A DNA stretch of 24,649 bases. It comes from JBEKHI01 sp050012355. GTDB taxonomy: Bacteria > Actinomycetota > Actinomycetes > Streptosporangiales > Streptosporangiaceae. A program made the position numbers and the translations under genes. Below are positions 6,763 to 13,981 of the stretch, piece by piece; the first letter of the stretch is position 1, and the number at the start of each line of letters is the position of its first letter. The notes beneath the pieces were generated by a model. That model saw nothing but the letters and a program-made list of their open reading frames with translations. It searched no databases and was not told the origin of the DNA. The stretch covers positions 1 to 24,649 of the forward strand of contig JBEKHI010000076.1 in assembly GCA_050012355.1 (NCBI GenBank), given 5' to 3'.

Positions 6763-7347
6763 ATGCGCTCAATGGGATCGGGTGAACTGGCCGGGCGGCT
6801 GCTGGTCGCCACGCCGCTGCTAGGCGATCCGAATTTCCGTCGTACCGTCGTTCTCATCGTCGATCACGAAGAGGACGAGGGCACGTTGGGCGTGGTGCTG
6901 AACCGGCCGACGCAGATCCCCGTCGGTCAGGTGCTCGCGCCGTGGACCGATCTCGTAACGCGCCCCGACGTTGTGTTCAAGGGCGGCCCAGTAGCCCCCA
7001 ATTCCGCGCTCGCCATCGCCATGGTGCCCGGCAACGACGAACCGGTTGGCTGGCGCGCGCTTGAGGGCGCTCCCGCGGTGTCCAGGCTGGGCCTGGTGGA
7101 CCTGGACGCACCGCCCGACCTGCTGGCCGCCGCGGTCAAGGGATTCCGGGTATACGCGGGCTACGCCGGGTGGGGACCGGGGCAGCTCCAGGGCGAGATC
7201 GATGAGGGCGCCTGGTACGTCCTGCCCGCCGAGCCTGGCGACGTCTTCGTCGACGATCCCGAACGGTTGTGGCGCGTGGTGCTGCACCGGCAGGGCGGTG
7301 ACATGGCATTTCTCGCCACCTACCCGGACGATCCAAGCCTCAACTGA
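6763..7347 (+). CDS. YqgE/AlgH family protein (DUF179)
   Basis: The 194-residue protein has the DUF179 signature: GRLLVATPLLGDPNFRRTVV near the N-terminus, a central VVLNRPTQIPV and a later VFKGGPVAPNSAL, with a closing GWGPGQLQGEI. The length is typical. The family is widespread and soluble, but its biochemical role is unresolved; AlgH was first linked to alginate regulation in Pseudomonas. The ATG at 6763 is 18 bp after the malic enzyme stop, so the two may be cotranscribed. A second in-frame ATG lies three codons in (6772), directly before the conserved block, and could be the real start. Confidence 0.9.
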   Translation: MRSMGSGELAGRLLVATPLLGDPNFRRTVVLIVDHEEDEGTLGVVLNRPTQIPVGQVLAPWTDLVTRPDVVFKGGPVAPNSALAIAMVPGNDEPVGWRALEGAPAVSRLGLVDLDAPPDLLAAAVKGFRVYAGYAGWGPGQLQGEIDEGAWYVLPAEPGDVFVDDPERLWRVVLHRQGGDMAFLATYPDDPSLN

Positions 7348-7357
7348 ACCGGCACGC

Positions 7358-7370
7358 TACACTTGCTGGG
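7358..7370 (+). promoter_or_regulatory. Putative leaderless promoter of DUF3039 gene
   Basis: TACACT (7358-7363) fits an actinobacterial -10 (TANNNT) and ends 7 bases before the GTG start. No good -35 is visible. Confidence 0.35.
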
Positions 7371-7637
7371 GTGAGCACCACCGAGGTTTTGCCCGACAGC
7401 GGCACTAAGGTCCATGAGGACATCAGGCCGGATACGTCGCATGGCGACCATGAGCGGTTCGCCCACTATGTCGATAAAAACGAGATGATGGAAAGCGCCG
7501 TGAACGGCACGCCGATACGCGCGCTCTGCGGCAAGGTCTGGGTACCCAGTCGCGATCCCAAGCGCTTTCCGGTCTGCCCCGAGTGCAAGGAAATCTACGA
7601 GTCGCTGCCGTCGGGGGACGACGGCGACGCGCAGTAG
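7371..7637 (+). CDS. DUF3039 family small protein
   Basis: The 88-residue protein matches actinobacterial DUF3039 from memory. Features are a conserved HGDHERFAHYV segment (24-34) and a putative metal site of Cys53 (ALCGK), Cys69 and Cys72 (CPECK). No function is known; a small zinc-binding protein is likely. The GTG start has no Shine-Dalgarno but follows a -10-like box. Its TAG stop overlaps the first base of the helicase GTG start, so the two are coupled; I recall this pairing from other actinomycetes. Confidence 0.85.
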   Translation: MSTTEVLPDSGTKVHEDIRPDTSHGDHERFAHYVDKNEMMESAVNGTPIRALCGKVWVPSRDPKRFPVCPECKEIYESLPSGDDGDAQ

Positions 7638-9415
7638 TGGCGGCCCTTCCGACTCTTCGTGGCTGGCAGACAGAGGCTTACGAAGAGTATTTCCGCGCGG
7701 CGAAGCGTGACTTTCTGCTCGTCGCGACCCCCGGTGCCGGTAAGACGACCTACGCGCTGAGCGTCGCCAGGGAACTACTTGACCGGCGTGAGGTCATGTC
7801 GGTGACGATCGTCACGCCTACCGAGCATCTGAAGCATCAGTGGTCGGAGTCGGCGCAGCGTTTCGGCATCGCGATCGATTCCTCTTACCGGAACTCGCAG
7901 GGGCGCGCGGGTGCCGACTTCACCGGTGTCGCGGTCACCTACGCCCAGGTCGCCGCGCACCCGGCGCTGCACCGGCAGCGTACGGAGAACCGGCGGACCC
8001 TGGTGATCTTCGACGAGGTACACCACGCCGGTGACGCGCTGTCCTGGGGAGATGCCGTCAGGGAGGCCTTCGACCCGGCCCGGCGGCGACTCGCGCTGAC
8101 AGGTACTCCGTTCCGTTCTGACGCCAATCCCATCCCGTTCGTGACCTACATCCCGGAAGCCGACGGTTCCAAGCGATCGGCGTCGGACTACGTTTATGGT
8201 TACGGTCCGGCACTGTCCGATGGCGTGGTGCGACCGGTGATCTTCCTCGCTTACACCGGCGAGATGCACTGGCGAACCCGGGCGGGTGACGAGATCACCG
8301 CCACGCTAGGTACGCCGATGACCAAGGACCAGATCGCGCACGCATGGCGGACCGCGCTGAATCCGGTCGGCGAGTGGATCTCCCGGGTCCTGGAGGCCGC
8401 CGACCGGCGACTCGGCGAGGTGCGCCGCGGCATGCCGGACGCGGGCGGCCTGGTCATCGCGGGTGACCATGAGGACGCGCGCGCCTACGCGGGTATCCTG
8501 AAGCGGGTGACCGGGAAGAGCCCCGTGGTGGTCTTGTCCGACGATCCCACCGCGTCGCGCAAGATCGCGGCTTTCCGGGATTCTCCCGACCGCTGGATGG
8601 TCGCGGTGCGCATGGTGTCAGAGGGAGTGGACATTCCCCGGCTGGCGGTGGGTGTCTACGCGACGAGCGTGTCGACGCCGCTGTTCTTCGCCCAGGCGGT
8701 AGGCCGGTTCGTCCGTGCCCGGCAGCGCGGGGAGACCGCGTCGGTGTTCGTGCCGTCGGTGCCCGTGCTCCTCGGTTTCGCCGCCGAACTGGAGGCGGAG
8801 CGGGACCACATTGTGCACTTCGCCCAGCGTGACGCGGAAGACGAACTGGCCGAGGCGCAGCGTCGCCGGGACAGCCCGGACGGCGAACTCGAGGGTCCGG
8901 CCTTCGAGGCGCTCAAGGCCTCGGCGCAGTTCGACCGGGTGCTGTTCGACGGTGGCGAGTTCGGTACCGCGACCGACGCTGGATCCCCGGAGGAAGAGGA
9001 CTACCTGGGCCTGCCCGGCCTGCTCGAGCCCGACCAGGTGGCCACGCTGCTCCGCAAGCGGCAAGCCGCGCAGCTAGCCTCGCGCTCGGCCGGGATACCG
9101 GAGCAAGGCACGGCAGCTTCCGGCCCTGGGCCAACGTCCGCCACGCCGCTCACCATGACCGCGATGGCCCCGGAAACCGCACCAGCTACATCGGCCCCAG
9201 TCACCACAAAAGTCACACGCGAATCACTGGCGGCGCTGCGCAAGGAGCTGAACGGTCTCGTGGGTGCCTGGAGCCACCGCACCAGCCAGCCACACGGCGT
9301 GATCCACGCCGAGCTCCGCCGGGTATGCGGCGGTCCGGCCCTGCCGCAGGCAAGCGCCGACCAGATCCAGGCTCGCATAGACACCGTCCGTCGCTGGGCC
9401 ATCTCCCGTCGCTAA
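7637..9415 (+). CDS. SF2 DEAD/DEAH-type helicase
   Basis: From the GTG at 7637 this is a 592-residue superfamily 2 helicase. Motifs in order are a Q-like LRGWQTEAY (7-15), Walker A ATPGAGKT (30-37), motif Ia VTPTEHL, motif II DEVHH (126-130), motif III LTGTPFRSD (154-162), and in the second RecA domain a VRMVSEGVDIPRLAVG block and motif VI QAVGRFVRARQ. The C-terminal 150 residues are Ala/Pro-rich with a short helical end. An open frame extends upstream to 7583, but it overlaps DUF3039. The GTG touching the DUF3039 stop is preferred. It resembles XPB/UvsW-like DNA translocases; the substrate is unknown. Confidence 0.9.
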   Translation: MAALPTLRGWQTEAYEEYFRAAKRDFLLVATPGAGKTTYALSVARELLDRREVMSVTIVTPTEHLKHQWSESAQRFGIAIDSSYRNSQGRAGADFTGVAVTYAQVAAHPALHRQRTENRRTLVIFDEVHHAGDALSWGDAVREAFDPARRRLALTGTPFRSDANPIPFVTYIPEADGSKRSASDYVYGYGPALSDGVVRPVIFLAYTGEMHWRTRAGDEITATLGTPMTKDQIAHAWRTALNPVGEWISRVLEAADRRLGEVRRGMPDAGGLVIAGDHEDARAYAGILKRVTGKSPVVVLSDDPTASRKIAAFRDSPDRWMVAVRMVSEGVDIPRLAVGVYATSVSTPLFFAQAVGRFVRARQRGETASVFVPSVPVLLGFAAELEAERDHIVHFAQRDAEDELAEAQRRRDSPDGELEGPAFEALKASAQFDRVLFDGGEFGTATDAGSPEEEDYLGLPGLLEPDQVATLLRKRQAAQLASRSAGIPEQGTAASGPGPTSATPLTMTAMAPETAPATSAPVTTKVTRESLAALRKELNGLVGAWSHRTSQPHGVIHAELRRVCGGPALPQASADQIQARIDTVRRWAISRR

Positions 9416-9416
9416 G

Positions 9417-9439
9417 GCCGGCCCACAGCTCCGGCCGGC
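9417..9439 (+). terminator. GC-rich stem-loop just after the helicase
   Basis: GCCGGCC (9417-9423) pairs with GGCCGGC (9433-9439) around a 9-base loop, starting 2 bases after the helicase stop codon. There is no T-tract, which is common for actinobacterial terminator candidates. Confidence 0.4.
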
Positions 9440-9495
9440 GCGCAGGTGGCCGGGCCGCTGCCGCCCAGCCCGGGAGGGCGCGGCGTCGGGCAGCG

Positions 9496-9583
9496 GCATC
9501 TTCTCCCGGGTTAACACACCCCAGCCGCCCGACATATCACGACATCACGGGCGGGTAAGGTGCACGAACCCGGGAGAAGATGC
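9496..9583. repeat. 88-bp long inverted repeat with nested stem
   Basis: GCATCTTCTCCCGGGTT (9496-9512) is perfectly inverted at 9567-9583. Inside lies a second stem, CCGCCCG (9525-9531) and CGGGCGG (9548-9554). There is no coding frame and no clear target-site duplication. It could be a MITE-like element, a strong bidirectional terminator or a structured RNA. Confidence 0.6.
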
Positions 9584-9616
9584 GTCGCCGCCAGCCAGCA
9601 GCCCCGGGGGCCTGGC

Positions 9617-9751
9617 GCGCGGGCTAGCCAGGCAGCAGGCCCAGGCGGGCTGCGGCGCGGGCCAGCTAGCCACCAGGCCCGGAGGCCGCCGCGGGCCAGC
9701 TAGCCACTAGGCCCGGGCGGGCTGCCGCGCGGGCCAGCCCGGCAGCAGTGG
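9617..9751. repeat. Four-copy 36-bp tandem repeat
   Basis: The units 9617-9654 (38 bp), 9655-9690, 9691-9726 and 9727-9751 (partial) share GCGGGCCAGCTAGCC with an AGGCCC and a GCGGGCTGCC tail. The two middle copies are exactly 36 bp and very similar. No unique spacers are present, so this is a minisatellite and not a CRISPR array. Confidence 0.65.
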
Positions 9752-9806
9752 TGCCGCGGACCCTCGGCTAAAGAAGCTCACGGTAATGTAGGCGCCCGGT
9801 GAGAAG

Positions 9807-9815
9807 GGAGGTGAT
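9807..9815 (+). promoter_or_regulatory. Near-perfect Shine-Dalgarno for the 52-codon small ORF
   Basis: GGAGGTGAT is a 9-base exact match to the anti-Shine-Dalgarno complement, 4 bases before the ATG at 9820. It is the best ribosome site I noticed in the window. A TAATGT (9784-9789) could be the -10. Confidence 0.7.
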
Positions 9816-9819
9816 TTGG

Positions 9820-9978
9820 ATGCTTATTCCCGAGAAACGACCCGTCTGGTGCAGGCTAGCCGCCGCCGGGCTGGTCGCTGCGGCGTTGCTGGCCGGTGCC
9901 GCGGCAGTCAGTACCGGAGGCCACGGGGCCAGCGTGGCTAGCGGCGCCCCGGCCGGGACGGTCGACTGGGCAGGCTAG
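9820..9978 (+). CDS. Small secreted or membrane-anchored peptide, unknown
   Basis: This 52-residue ORF has a basic N-terminus (Lys6, Arg7, Arg12), a hydrophobic Ala/Leu/Val core (13-30) and an Ala-rich stretch suited to signal peptidase at about 27-29. Cleavage would leave a Gly/Ser/Ala-rich tail of about 22 residues ending TVDWAG. There is one Cys (Cys11), before the core and not in a lipobox. The exceptional ribosome site is the main reason to believe it is translated. It stands alone, 69 bp before the convergent pncA stop. I do not recognise a family. A secreted signalling or cell-envelope peptide is a guess. Confidence 0.55.
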   Translation: MLIPEKRPVWCRLAAAGLVAAALLAGAAAVSTGGHGASVASGAPAGTVDWAG

Positions 9979-10047
9979 GCCGCCTGACTCTGCGACGGGG
10001 CGGGCAGGCGCCCCCTCGCGCGCCAACGCGCCCGCGCCCCAGCGCCG

Positions 10048-10608
10048 TTACGCGGATTCCGTTATCTCTACGCCGGCGGCGCGCATCTCGGCTACGGCTA
10101 CTGAACTGGAGTCGGGGGCTACTCCTGCCGTCAGGTCCAGCAGCACCCGGGTGGTCAGGCCCTCGGCGGCCGCGTCTAGCGCGGTCGCCCGGACACAGTA
10201 GTCCGTCGCGATGCCCACTAGGTCTACGGTGTCGACGTCGCGATCGCGGAGCCAGTCAGCTAGCGCAACACCGTTGCCGGAGGCGCCCTGGAAGCCGCTG
10301 TAGGCCGCCTCGTACGCTCCCTTGCGAAAGACCGCCTCGACGTTCCTGGTATCCAGGTTCGGGTGGAATTCCGCGCCTGCCATCCCGGCCACGCAGTGTG
10401 GCGGCCAGGTCGCCGCGAAGTCGGGATGCGAGGAGAAATGCGAGCCCGGCTCGATGTGGTAATCCTGGGTCGCGATGACATGATCGTAGGAGGCGGTGGC
10501 GGCCAGCAAACTGATGCCGCTGGCAGCGGACGCCCCACCGGAGACGGCTAGGGAGCCGCCCTCACAGAAGTCGTTCTGCACATCGATGATGATCAGTGCG
10601 CGCACCAT
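10048..10608 (-). CDS. pncA: Nicotinamidase/pyrazinamidase
   Basis: The 186-residue protein has the same length as M. tuberculosis PncA and nearly the same numbering. The catalytic triad is Asp9, Lys96 (FRKGAY) and Cys138 (TDYCVRATA). The metal ligands are Asp49, His51, His57 and His71 (QDYHIEPGSHF and PPHCV). It hydrolyses nicotinamide to nicotinate for NAD salvage and should activate pyrazinamide. All residues are intact. The ATG at 10608 has GGTGGG just before it. The start lies 20 bp from the preferred divergent methyltransferase start, and the run-on YbaK frame on the same strand overlaps it by 16 bp. Confidence 0.95.
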   Translation of the reverse strand: MVRALIIIDVQNDFCEGGSLAVSGGASAASGISLLAATASYDHVIATQDYHIEPGSHFSSHPDFAATWPPHCVAGMAGAEFHPNLDTRNVEAVFRKGAYEAAYSGFQGASGNGVALADWLRDRDVDTVDLVGIATDYCVRATALDAAAEGLTTRVLLDLTAGVAPDSSSVAVAEMRAAGVEITESA

Positions 10609-11666
10609 CCCACCGTATCGTGTCCGATATGGCCGACTGCTGGAACCATAACGTCCACTACCAGCGGCTCATCCTGAACGCCGTTCCGCCCGGCTGCGGA
10701 CCGGCGCTCGACGTGGGCTGCGGCGACGGGGCACTGGTCCGCGAACTGGCTAAACGCTGCCAGGGGGCCACCGGGATCGACCTCGACGAGACCATGATCG
10801 ACCTCGCCCGCCGAACTGCCCCCGACCAGCCCTTCATTAACGGCGATTTCATGAAATATCCGTTCAAGCCGGAAAGCTGCGACTTTGTCGCCGCGAATAC
10901 GAGCCTGCACCACATGGACTTCGCGGCGGCGCTCCACAAACTGGCCGGAATCGTCCGCCCCGGCGGCAGGCTCGCCGTCGTCGGACTCGGCAAGGACGCA
11001 AAGCCAGCCGACTGGATAATCGCCGCCGCCGCCATCCCGGTCAACAAGCTCTACCAGCTCCGCTACGACGAGAGCCAGCACCCAAAAATGCCGGTACGAC
11101 AGGCCGATCTGACCTGGACCCAAACCCGCGACACCGCTAAAGAGCTCCTGCCCGGCGCCCGGTACCGCCGTCTGCTGCTGTGGCGCTACTTGCTGCTGTG
11201 GGACAAACACGGATAAGCCGACCTCGACCGGTGATCCAGCGGTGATGCGCAGCAGCTCGTCATAAGCGGTCGGGAACACCGTGTGCGGCGACCCCGCCGC
11301 GGCCCACAGCACGTCGTACCGCGCGAGCCAGATGTCCACCAGCGTCGGCAACGACTCCGGATGGCCCACCGGCGCCACCCCGCCGATCGGCTGACCGGTC
11401 CACTCCCGCACCTGGTCGGCCGAGGCCCGCGTCACCGACGAGACCCCGACAACCGCGGCCACCAGGTTCGTGTCCACCCGGTGCGCGCCGCTGGTCATCA
11501 CCAGCAGCGGCGAATCATCGGCGGCGAACACGAGGCTGTTGGCGATCGCCCCCACCTCGCAGCCAAGTTGCTCCGCCGCGAGCGCCGCGGTCCGCGCCGA
11601 AGACGGCAGCGTCCGCACCGCGCCCGCCACCCCAAGAGATTCCAGAACCGCCGTAACGTCAGCCAT
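10593..11666 (-). CDS. ybaK: YbaK/EbsC aminoacyl-tRNA deacylase domain with run-on tail
   Basis: Residues 1 to about 153 are a complete YbaK/EbsC (prolyl-tRNA editing) domain, including GAIANSLVFAADD, SGAHRVDTN, GGVAPVGHPE and the usual ending PTAYDELLRITAGSPVEV. Such proteins deacylate mischarged tRNA and normally stop here, at about 160 residues. In this window no stop occurs; the frame continues about 200 codons, antisense to the entire methyltransferase, to a stop at 10593 inside the pncA start. The tail has no domain I recognise and looks like an accidental frame. Either the protein has acquired a long tail, or the stop codon has been lost by mutation or sequencing error near 11214. Confidence 0.7.
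   Translation of the reverse strand: MADVTAVLESLGVAGAVRTLPSSARTAALAAEQLGCEVGAIANSLVFAADDSPLLVMTSGAHRVDTNLVAAVVGVSSVTRASADQVREWTGQPIGGVAPVGHPESLPTLVDIWLARYDVLWAAAGSPHTVFPTAYDELLRITAGSPVEVGLSVFVPQQQVAPQQQTAVPGAGQELFSGVAGLGPGQIGLSYRHFWVLALVVAELVELVDRDGGGGDYPVGWLCVLAESDDGEPAAGADDSGQFVERRREVHVVQARIRGDKVAAFRLERIFHEIAVNEGLVGGSSAGEVDHGLVEVDPGGPLAAFSQFADQCPVAAAHVERRSAAGRNGVQDEPLVVDVMVPAVGHIGHDTVGWCAH
10616..10628 (+). promoter_or_regulatory. Putative leaderless promoter of methyltransferase
   Basis: TATCGT (10616-10621) is a -10-like box ending 7 bases before the ATG at 10629. This spacing supports that start over the upstream in-frame ATG at 10596. No clear -35 is visible. Confidence 0.35.
10629..11216 (+). 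CDS. Class I SAM-dependent methyltransferase
   Basis: From the ATG at 10629 this is a 195-residue type 11 methyltransferase. Motif I is LDVGCGDGALVREL, the acidic post-I residue is in GIDLDETMI, and motif IV is in CDFVAANTSLHHMD. The post-motif region GIVRPGGRLAVVGL follows, and the end is YRRLLLWRYLLLWDKHG. The substrate is unknown. The open frame extends to an ATG at 10596, which would overlap the pncA start by 13 bp; the later start has a better-placed -10 box and a typical N-terminus for relatives I recall (MADCWNHNVHYQR). The whole gene lies antisense to the run-on of the YbaK frame. Confidence 0.82.
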   Translation: MADCWNHNVHYQRLILNAVPPGCGPALDVGCGDGALVRELAKRCQGATGIDLDETMIDLARRTAPDQPFINGDFMKYPFKPESCDFVAANTSLHHMDFAAALHKLAGIVRPGGRLAVVGLGKDAKPADWIIAAAAIPVNKLYQLRYDESQHPKMPVRQADLTWTQTRDTAKELLPGARYRRLLLWRYLLLWDKHG

Positions 11667-11718
11667 GCGAAATGACGGTACTCAGCCGCTGCTCTGCCCT
11701 CAACCCCATTCCCCCAGG

Positions 11719-11731
11719 TAACGTGAGCGGG
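11719..11731 (+). promoter_or_regulatory. Putative leaderless promoter of hypF
   Basis: TAACGT (11719-11724) ends 7 bases before the GTG at 11732, the start that gives the usual HypF N-terminus. No good -35 is visible. Confidence 0.3.
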
Positions 11732-13981
11732 GTGATCCGGACAGCGGTCCGCGTTGAGGGCATCGTGCAGGGTGTCGGATTCCGCCCGTTCGTATACTCG
11801 CTGGCGACCGGTCTCGGCCTGAAAGGGTTCGTCGGCAACGACTCCGATGGCGTGTTCGCCGAGGTCGAGGGGGAGCCGCAGGCGGTCGGGGAGTTCCTAA
11901 AACGCCTAGAGCGCGACGCCCCGCCGCTGGCCAGGATCGAGCGAATCACGAGCACGCCCATGACGCCGGACGGCGCGGCCACCTTCACGATCGTCGCCAG
12001 TGACCCGAACGGCCCGACGAGGACACTCGTGTCCGCGGACACCGCGACCTGCGACGACTGCCTCCGCGAACTAGAAGACCCGGAAGACCGACGTTTCGGG
12101 TACCCGTTCATCAACTGCACCAACTGTGGCCCCAGGTTCACCATCGTCAAAGACGTTCCCTACGATCGGCCGCTGACGACGATGGCGGACTTCGCGATGT
12201 GCGAGCGGTGCGCGGCGGAATACCACGACCCAAAGGACCGGAGATTCCACGCTCAGCCAACCTGCTGCCCGGACTGCGGACCGCGCCTGGAGCTGATCGG
12301 AGCGGAAGGCGACGACCCGCTGATAACAGCAAGAGGAGTCCTCGCCAGCGGCCACATCCTCGCGGTTAAGGGCCTCGGCGGTTACCATCTCGCGGCCGAC
12401 GCGACCAGCGAGCGCGCGGTCGCCGCCCTGCGCCAGCGCAAGCACCGCGAGGACAAGCCGTTCGCGGTGCTCGTCGCCGACCTGAAGACGGCCCGCCGCC
12501 TGTGCGAGGTCACCGACGCGGCTGCCGAGCTACTACAAAGCCCCGCCCGGCCCATCGTGCTGCTGCCACGCAAACCCGCCGACGGCCTGGCGGCCGCCAC
12601 GGCCCCTGGTAACCGGCAACTCGGCGTTATGGTCCCCTATACACCGCTGCACCACTTGCTGAGCCGAATGGCCGCGCGCCCGCTGGTGCTGACCAGCGGG
12701 AACGTCTCCGACGAGCCGATCGCGTACCGCGATGAGGACGCGCTAGACCGTCTCAGCGGCATCGCGGATGCGTTCCTGACCCACAACCGGGCGATCCACA
12801 TCAGGACCGACGACTCGGTGGCCCGCGTGTTCCGCGGCCGGTCGGCGCTGCAAAGACGGTCGCGTGGCTATGTTCCGGAACCGCTGACGGCAGAGTTCCG
12901 GCGGCCGGTGCTGGCCTGCGGCGCCGAGCTGAAGAACACGTTCTGCCTGGCCAAGGGGCATCACGCGTTCGTCTCGCACCACATCGGGGACCTGGAGAAC
13001 GCCGAGACGCTGCGCTCGTTCACCGAGGGCATCGAGCACTTCAAGCGGCTGTTCGACATCGAGCCGCGGGTCGTCGCCCATGACCTGCACCCGGAGTACC
13101 TGTCCACCAAATACGCCCTGGACCTGGATGGCGTCGAGCTGACCGGCGTGCAGCATCATCACGCGCACATCGCGTCGTGCCTGGCCGACAACGGGGCCGA
13201 CGGCCCGGTCATCGGCGTCGCGTTCGACGGGACCGGGTACGGCACCGACGGCACGATCTGGGGCGGCGAGTTCCTGATCGCCGGCCTAACGAGCTTCGAG
13301 CGGGCCGGCCACCTCGCCCCGGTGCCGATGCCCGGCGGCGCCGCCGCCATCAGGCAGCCCTGGCGGATGGCCGCCGCCTACCTGGACGAGACGCCCGACG
13401 AAGCCGTCGTGCAGCGCAACGCCGAGCACTGGCCGGCCGTCCTGGCGATGGCCCGCAACAAGATCAACTCCCCGCTCACGTCGAGCGCGGGCCGCCTGTT
13501 CGACGCGGTCGCGGCGCTCCTCGGCGTGCGCGACACGATCAACTACGAAGGCCAGGCCGCCGTCGAGCTTGAGCAATGTGCCGACCTGACCGAGTCGGGA
13601 TGGTACGAAGCAAGTGTCCATAACGGCGGTGAGTTCCTCATCTCGGGACACGACCTCGTGCGCGCGGTAGCGGCCGACCAGCGGGCCGGAGTCCGCCGTG
13701 ACGTGATCGCCGCCCGGTTCCACAATGCGGTGGCCGCCGCCATCGAGACCGGCTGCGCGCTGGCGCGCGACCGATCCGGGCTGGACACGGTGGCGCTGTC
13801 CGGCGGGGTGTTCCAGAACCTGCTGCTGCTGCGCGAGACCGTGCGGCGGCTCGAGGCGCGCGGATTCACCGTGCTGACGCAGTCCAGGGTGCCGTGCAAC
13901 GACGGCGGGATCAGCCTGGGCCAGGCCGTCGTCGCCGCGGCCAGGGACTCAGCAGATCCGGGGGAGCGGGTCGCCGACTAG
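11732..13981 (+). CDS. hypF: HypF carbamoyltransferase
   Basis: From the GTG at 11732 this is a 749-residue HypF. It has an N-terminal acylphosphatase domain (VQGVGFRPFVY at 12-22), two zinc-finger pairs (CDDC/CTNC and CERC/CPDC), a YrdC-like domain (LAVKGLGGYHLAADAT, KHREDKPFAVLV) and a C-terminal Kae1/TobZ-like domain (HDLHPEYLSTKYA, QHHHAHIASC, GVAFDGTGYGTDGTIWGGEF). It uses carbamoyl phosphate and ATP to carbamoylate the HypE C-terminal Cys for cyanide synthesis. The frame also opens at an ATG at 11672 and a GTG at 11723; 11732 fits the family start and the -10 box. It faces the hydrogenase operon and overlaps the hypE end by 33 bp. Confidence 0.95.
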   Translation: MIRTAVRVEGIVQGVGFRPFVYSLATGLGLKGFVGNDSDGVFAEVEGEPQAVGEFLKRLERDAPPLARIERITSTPMTPDGAATFTIVASDPNGPTRTLVSADTATCDDCLRELEDPEDRRFGYPFINCTNCGPRFTIVKDVPYDRPLTTMADFAMCERCAAEYHDPKDRRFHAQPTCCPDCGPRLELIGAEGDDPLITARGVLASGHILAVKGLGGYHLAADATSERAVAALRQRKHREDKPFAVLVADLKTARRLCEVTDAAAELLQSPARPIVLLPRKPADGLAAATAPGNRQLGVMVPYTPLHHLLSRMAARPLVLTSGNVSDEPIAYRDEDALDRLSGIADAFLTHNRAIHIRTDDSVARVFRGRSALQRRSRGYVPEPLTAEFRRPVLACGAELKNTFCLAKGHHAFVSHHIGDLENAETLRSFTEGIEHFKRLFDIEPRVVAHDLHPEYLSTKYALDLDGVELTGVQHHHAHIASCLADNGADGPVIGVAFDGTGYGTDGTIWGGEFLIAGLTSFERAGHLAPVPMPGGAAAIRQPWRMAAAYLDETPDEAVVQRNAEHWPAVLAMARNKINSPLTSSAGRLFDAVAALLGVRDTINYEGQAAVELEQCADLTESGWYEASVHNGGEFLISGHDLVRAVAADQRAGVRRDVIAARFHNAVAAAIETGCALARDRSGLDTVALSGGVFQNLLLLRETVRRLEARGFTVLTQSRVPCNDGGISLGQAVVAAARDSADPGERVAD

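Noticed and set aside
9395..9403. TGGGCCATC at the helicase 3' end as another copy of the dispersed repeat
   Set aside because: Only 9 bases match, and they fit the helicase codons; the flanking sequence does not resemble the element.
9617..9751. CRISPR-like array
   Set aside because: The repeats are directly adjacent and degenerate, without unique spacers, and no cas gene is present.
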